Origin: an archaeon
GTDB lineage: Archaea > Asgardarchaeota > Heimdallarchaeia > Hodarchaeales > S146-22
Length of the DNA stretch: 6,099 nt
Assembly (NCBI GenBank): GCA_024276395.1
Contig: JAJRXH010000262.1
Coordinates: forward strand, 1-6,099
Direction: 5' to 3'
Below, piece by piece: positions 5,365-6,099 of this stretch. Every line of letters starts with the position of its first letter. Position 1 is the first letter of the stretch. The translations under genes were made by a program, and so were the position numbers. Under the pieces are notes generated by a model, which made no database searches, was not told where the DNA came from, and worked only from the letters and a program-made list of their open reading frames with translations.

Positions 5365-5598
5365 TCAGGGTCTCTTCAAGCGTCGAGCCTCACGTTCCGT
5401 TTCTCGTAAGATCAGTATGTCACCAACCCTGACAGGACCTTTCACGTTTCGCACCAAGATACGACCACGATCGCGCCCTTCCATAATACGAACACGTACT
5501 TGAGTGATTTCACCAGTAACACCCGTTCTCTCAATGATTTCAAGGACTTCAGCGGGAATGGAAAGATCTTCATCGGCTTGCATATCCCTACTACTCAT
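5365..5598 (-). CDS. rps28e: Small ribosomal subunit protein eS28
   Basis: Small beta-barrel protein near the mRNA exit/E site of the 30S subunit, present in archaea and eukaryotes only. The 77-aa product contains IPAEVLEIIERTGVTGEITQV, shared with the family, then IMEGRDRGR and the near-invariant C-terminus VKGPVRVGDILILRETEREAR. The start is ambiguous. GTG 5604, ATG 5598 and ATG 5583 are in frame. GGAG (5612-5609) lies 10 bases before ATG 5598 and only four before the GTG, so I prefer 5598. The N-terminus (MSSRDMQADEDLS) is a slightly longer acidic lead than in many archaea, which is why 5583 stays possible. It is 91 nt after rpl7ae and 59 nt before rpl24e. Confidence 0.95.
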   Translation of the reverse strand: MSSRDMQADEDLSIPAEVLEIIERTGVTGEITQVRVRIMEGRDRGRILVRNVKGPVRVGDILILRETEREARRLKRP

Positions 5599-5689
5599 CT
5601 GCACTCAACTCCATAAAACACATTAATCAATTGGAAACAACTTTTGATCTTTTTTTGCCGAAAGCTGTTGCTACCAATAATAATCGTCA

Positions 5690-6070
5690 TCAATAGCCAA
5701 GAATTTCCTTGATTCGATCAGCAATGCGATCTAATCGTGTTACTTGATCTCCAGCGTCAGTAAGGGCGCAACTTGCGGCAGCTACCTTCAAACCTAAAGC
5801 TTCACCTAACTCTTTCCTACTCTTGACATAAACGTACGGGATTTTCTTTTCTTCTGCTAGGAGAGGAAGGTGAGCTACCACTTCTGGTGGATCAACATCT
5901 AACGCGATGTAAACTAACTTGGCAGTACCTCGTTCAATTGCCTTGGTCGTTTCATTTGTTCCTTTTCGTGCTGCTCTAGGATTTGCTGAAGCAGCCATCC
6001 GTAATAAATCCAAAGCTTCTTGATCTAAACCATCCGGTACTTCATATCTTACATAAAATGGCTTGCTCAT
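5690..6070 (-). CDS. rpl7ae: Ribosomal protein eL8 / L7Ae, kink-turn RNA-binding protein
   Basis: L7Ae binds kink-turn RNA. In archaea it belongs to the large ribosomal subunit, to box C/D and H/ACA modification RNPs and to RNase P. The 126-aa product shows the RNA-contact motif RKGTNETTKAIERG, with N39, E40 and K43, then KLVYIALDVDPPEVVAHLPLL and EEKKIPYVYVKSRKELGEALG, all diagnostic. Two adjacent ATG codons exist (6073 and 6070). GGAGGT (6082-6077) is three bases from the first and six from the second, so 6070 is preferred. It is the first visible gene of the minus-strand set, in the common archaeal order eL8-eS28-eL24. Some archaeal L7Ae proteins repress their own mRNA through a kink-turn; too little of the leader is visible to test that. 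Confidence 0.97.
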   Translation of the reverse strand: MSKPFYVRYEVPDGLDQEALDLLRMAASANPRAARKGTNETTKAIERGTAKLVYIALDVDPPEVVAHLPLLAEEKKIPYVYVKSRKELGEALGLKVAAASCALTDAGDQVTRLDRIADRIKEILGY

Positions 6071-6075
6071 CATCT

Positions 6076-6091
6076 GACCTCCAACTAGGTC
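6076..6091 (-). promoter_or_regulatory. Small hairpin covering the rpl7ae Shine-Dalgarno
   Basis: On the minus strand GACCT (6091-6087) can pair with AGGTC (6080-6076) over the loop AGTTGG, hiding most of GGAGGT (6082-6077). The stem is only 5 bp. I looked for flanking G-A/A-G pairs of a kink-turn and did not find them, so L7Ae recognition is not supported. The leader continues outside the window. Confidence 0.3.
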
Positions 6092-6099
6092 TCATTTGA

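Noticed and set aside
6068..6099. Kink-turn in the rpl7ae leader for L7Ae autoregulation
   Set aside because: The hairpin is there but the tandem G-A/A-G pairs and three-base bulge are not in the right positions, and the leader is cut by the window edge.

Overview
This window comes from an archaeal chromosome. It carries archaeal-type uS8 and uL6 genes, the archaeal/eukaryotic-only ribosomal proteins eL24, eS28 and eL8 (L7Ae), a zinc-ribbon MBF1, a proteasome-activating nucleotidase (PAN) and a HerA DNA translocase. Coding sequence is moderately AT-rich. Several ribosomal genes have strong Shine-Dalgarno sites (GGAGGTG, AAGGTGA, AGGTGA, GGAGGT). The uL6 is long and fairly eukaryote-like, and the set HerA + MBF1 + PAN + eS28/eL24/eL8 would fit an Asgard or related lineage. 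That placement is an impression from sequence style; no search was run.

Plus strand, 2-4782: five genes in one direction with unusually wide gaps (106-183 nt). They are herA (5' end cut off by the window edge), mbf1, rps8 (uS8), rpl6 (uL6) and pan. The gaps hold promoter-like AT boxes, T-tracts and hairpins, so these look like separately started genes, not one tight operon. uS8 and uL6 normally sit inside the long spc-type ribosomal cluster; here they are alone, without uS14 before or eL32 after.

Middle, 4783-5092: a 310-nt AT-rich region between convergent genes. It holds a T-rich stretch after pan, a very AT-rich block, three 10-bp-phased copies of an AGTTGGA-like decamer around a TCGCGCGA palindrome, and a hairpin that fits the end of the minus-strand transcript.

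Minus strand, 6070-5093: rpl7ae (eL8), rps28e (eS28), rpl24e (eL24), in the usual archaeal order. The ndk and infB genes that often follow are absent.

Together the genes serve DNA end processing (HerA), translation and RNA modification (uS8, uL6, eL24, eS28, L7Ae), transcription or translation quality control (MBF1) and protein turnover (PAN). The most interesting non-coding signal is the leader of rps8 (about 2324-2398). This GC-rich island can fold in two mutually exclusive ways, one leaving the Shine-Dalgarno free and one pairing it. It also contains an 18-codon leader ORF that ends on the ribosome-binding site. This looks like an undescribed translational control element for an orphaned uS8-uL6 pair.
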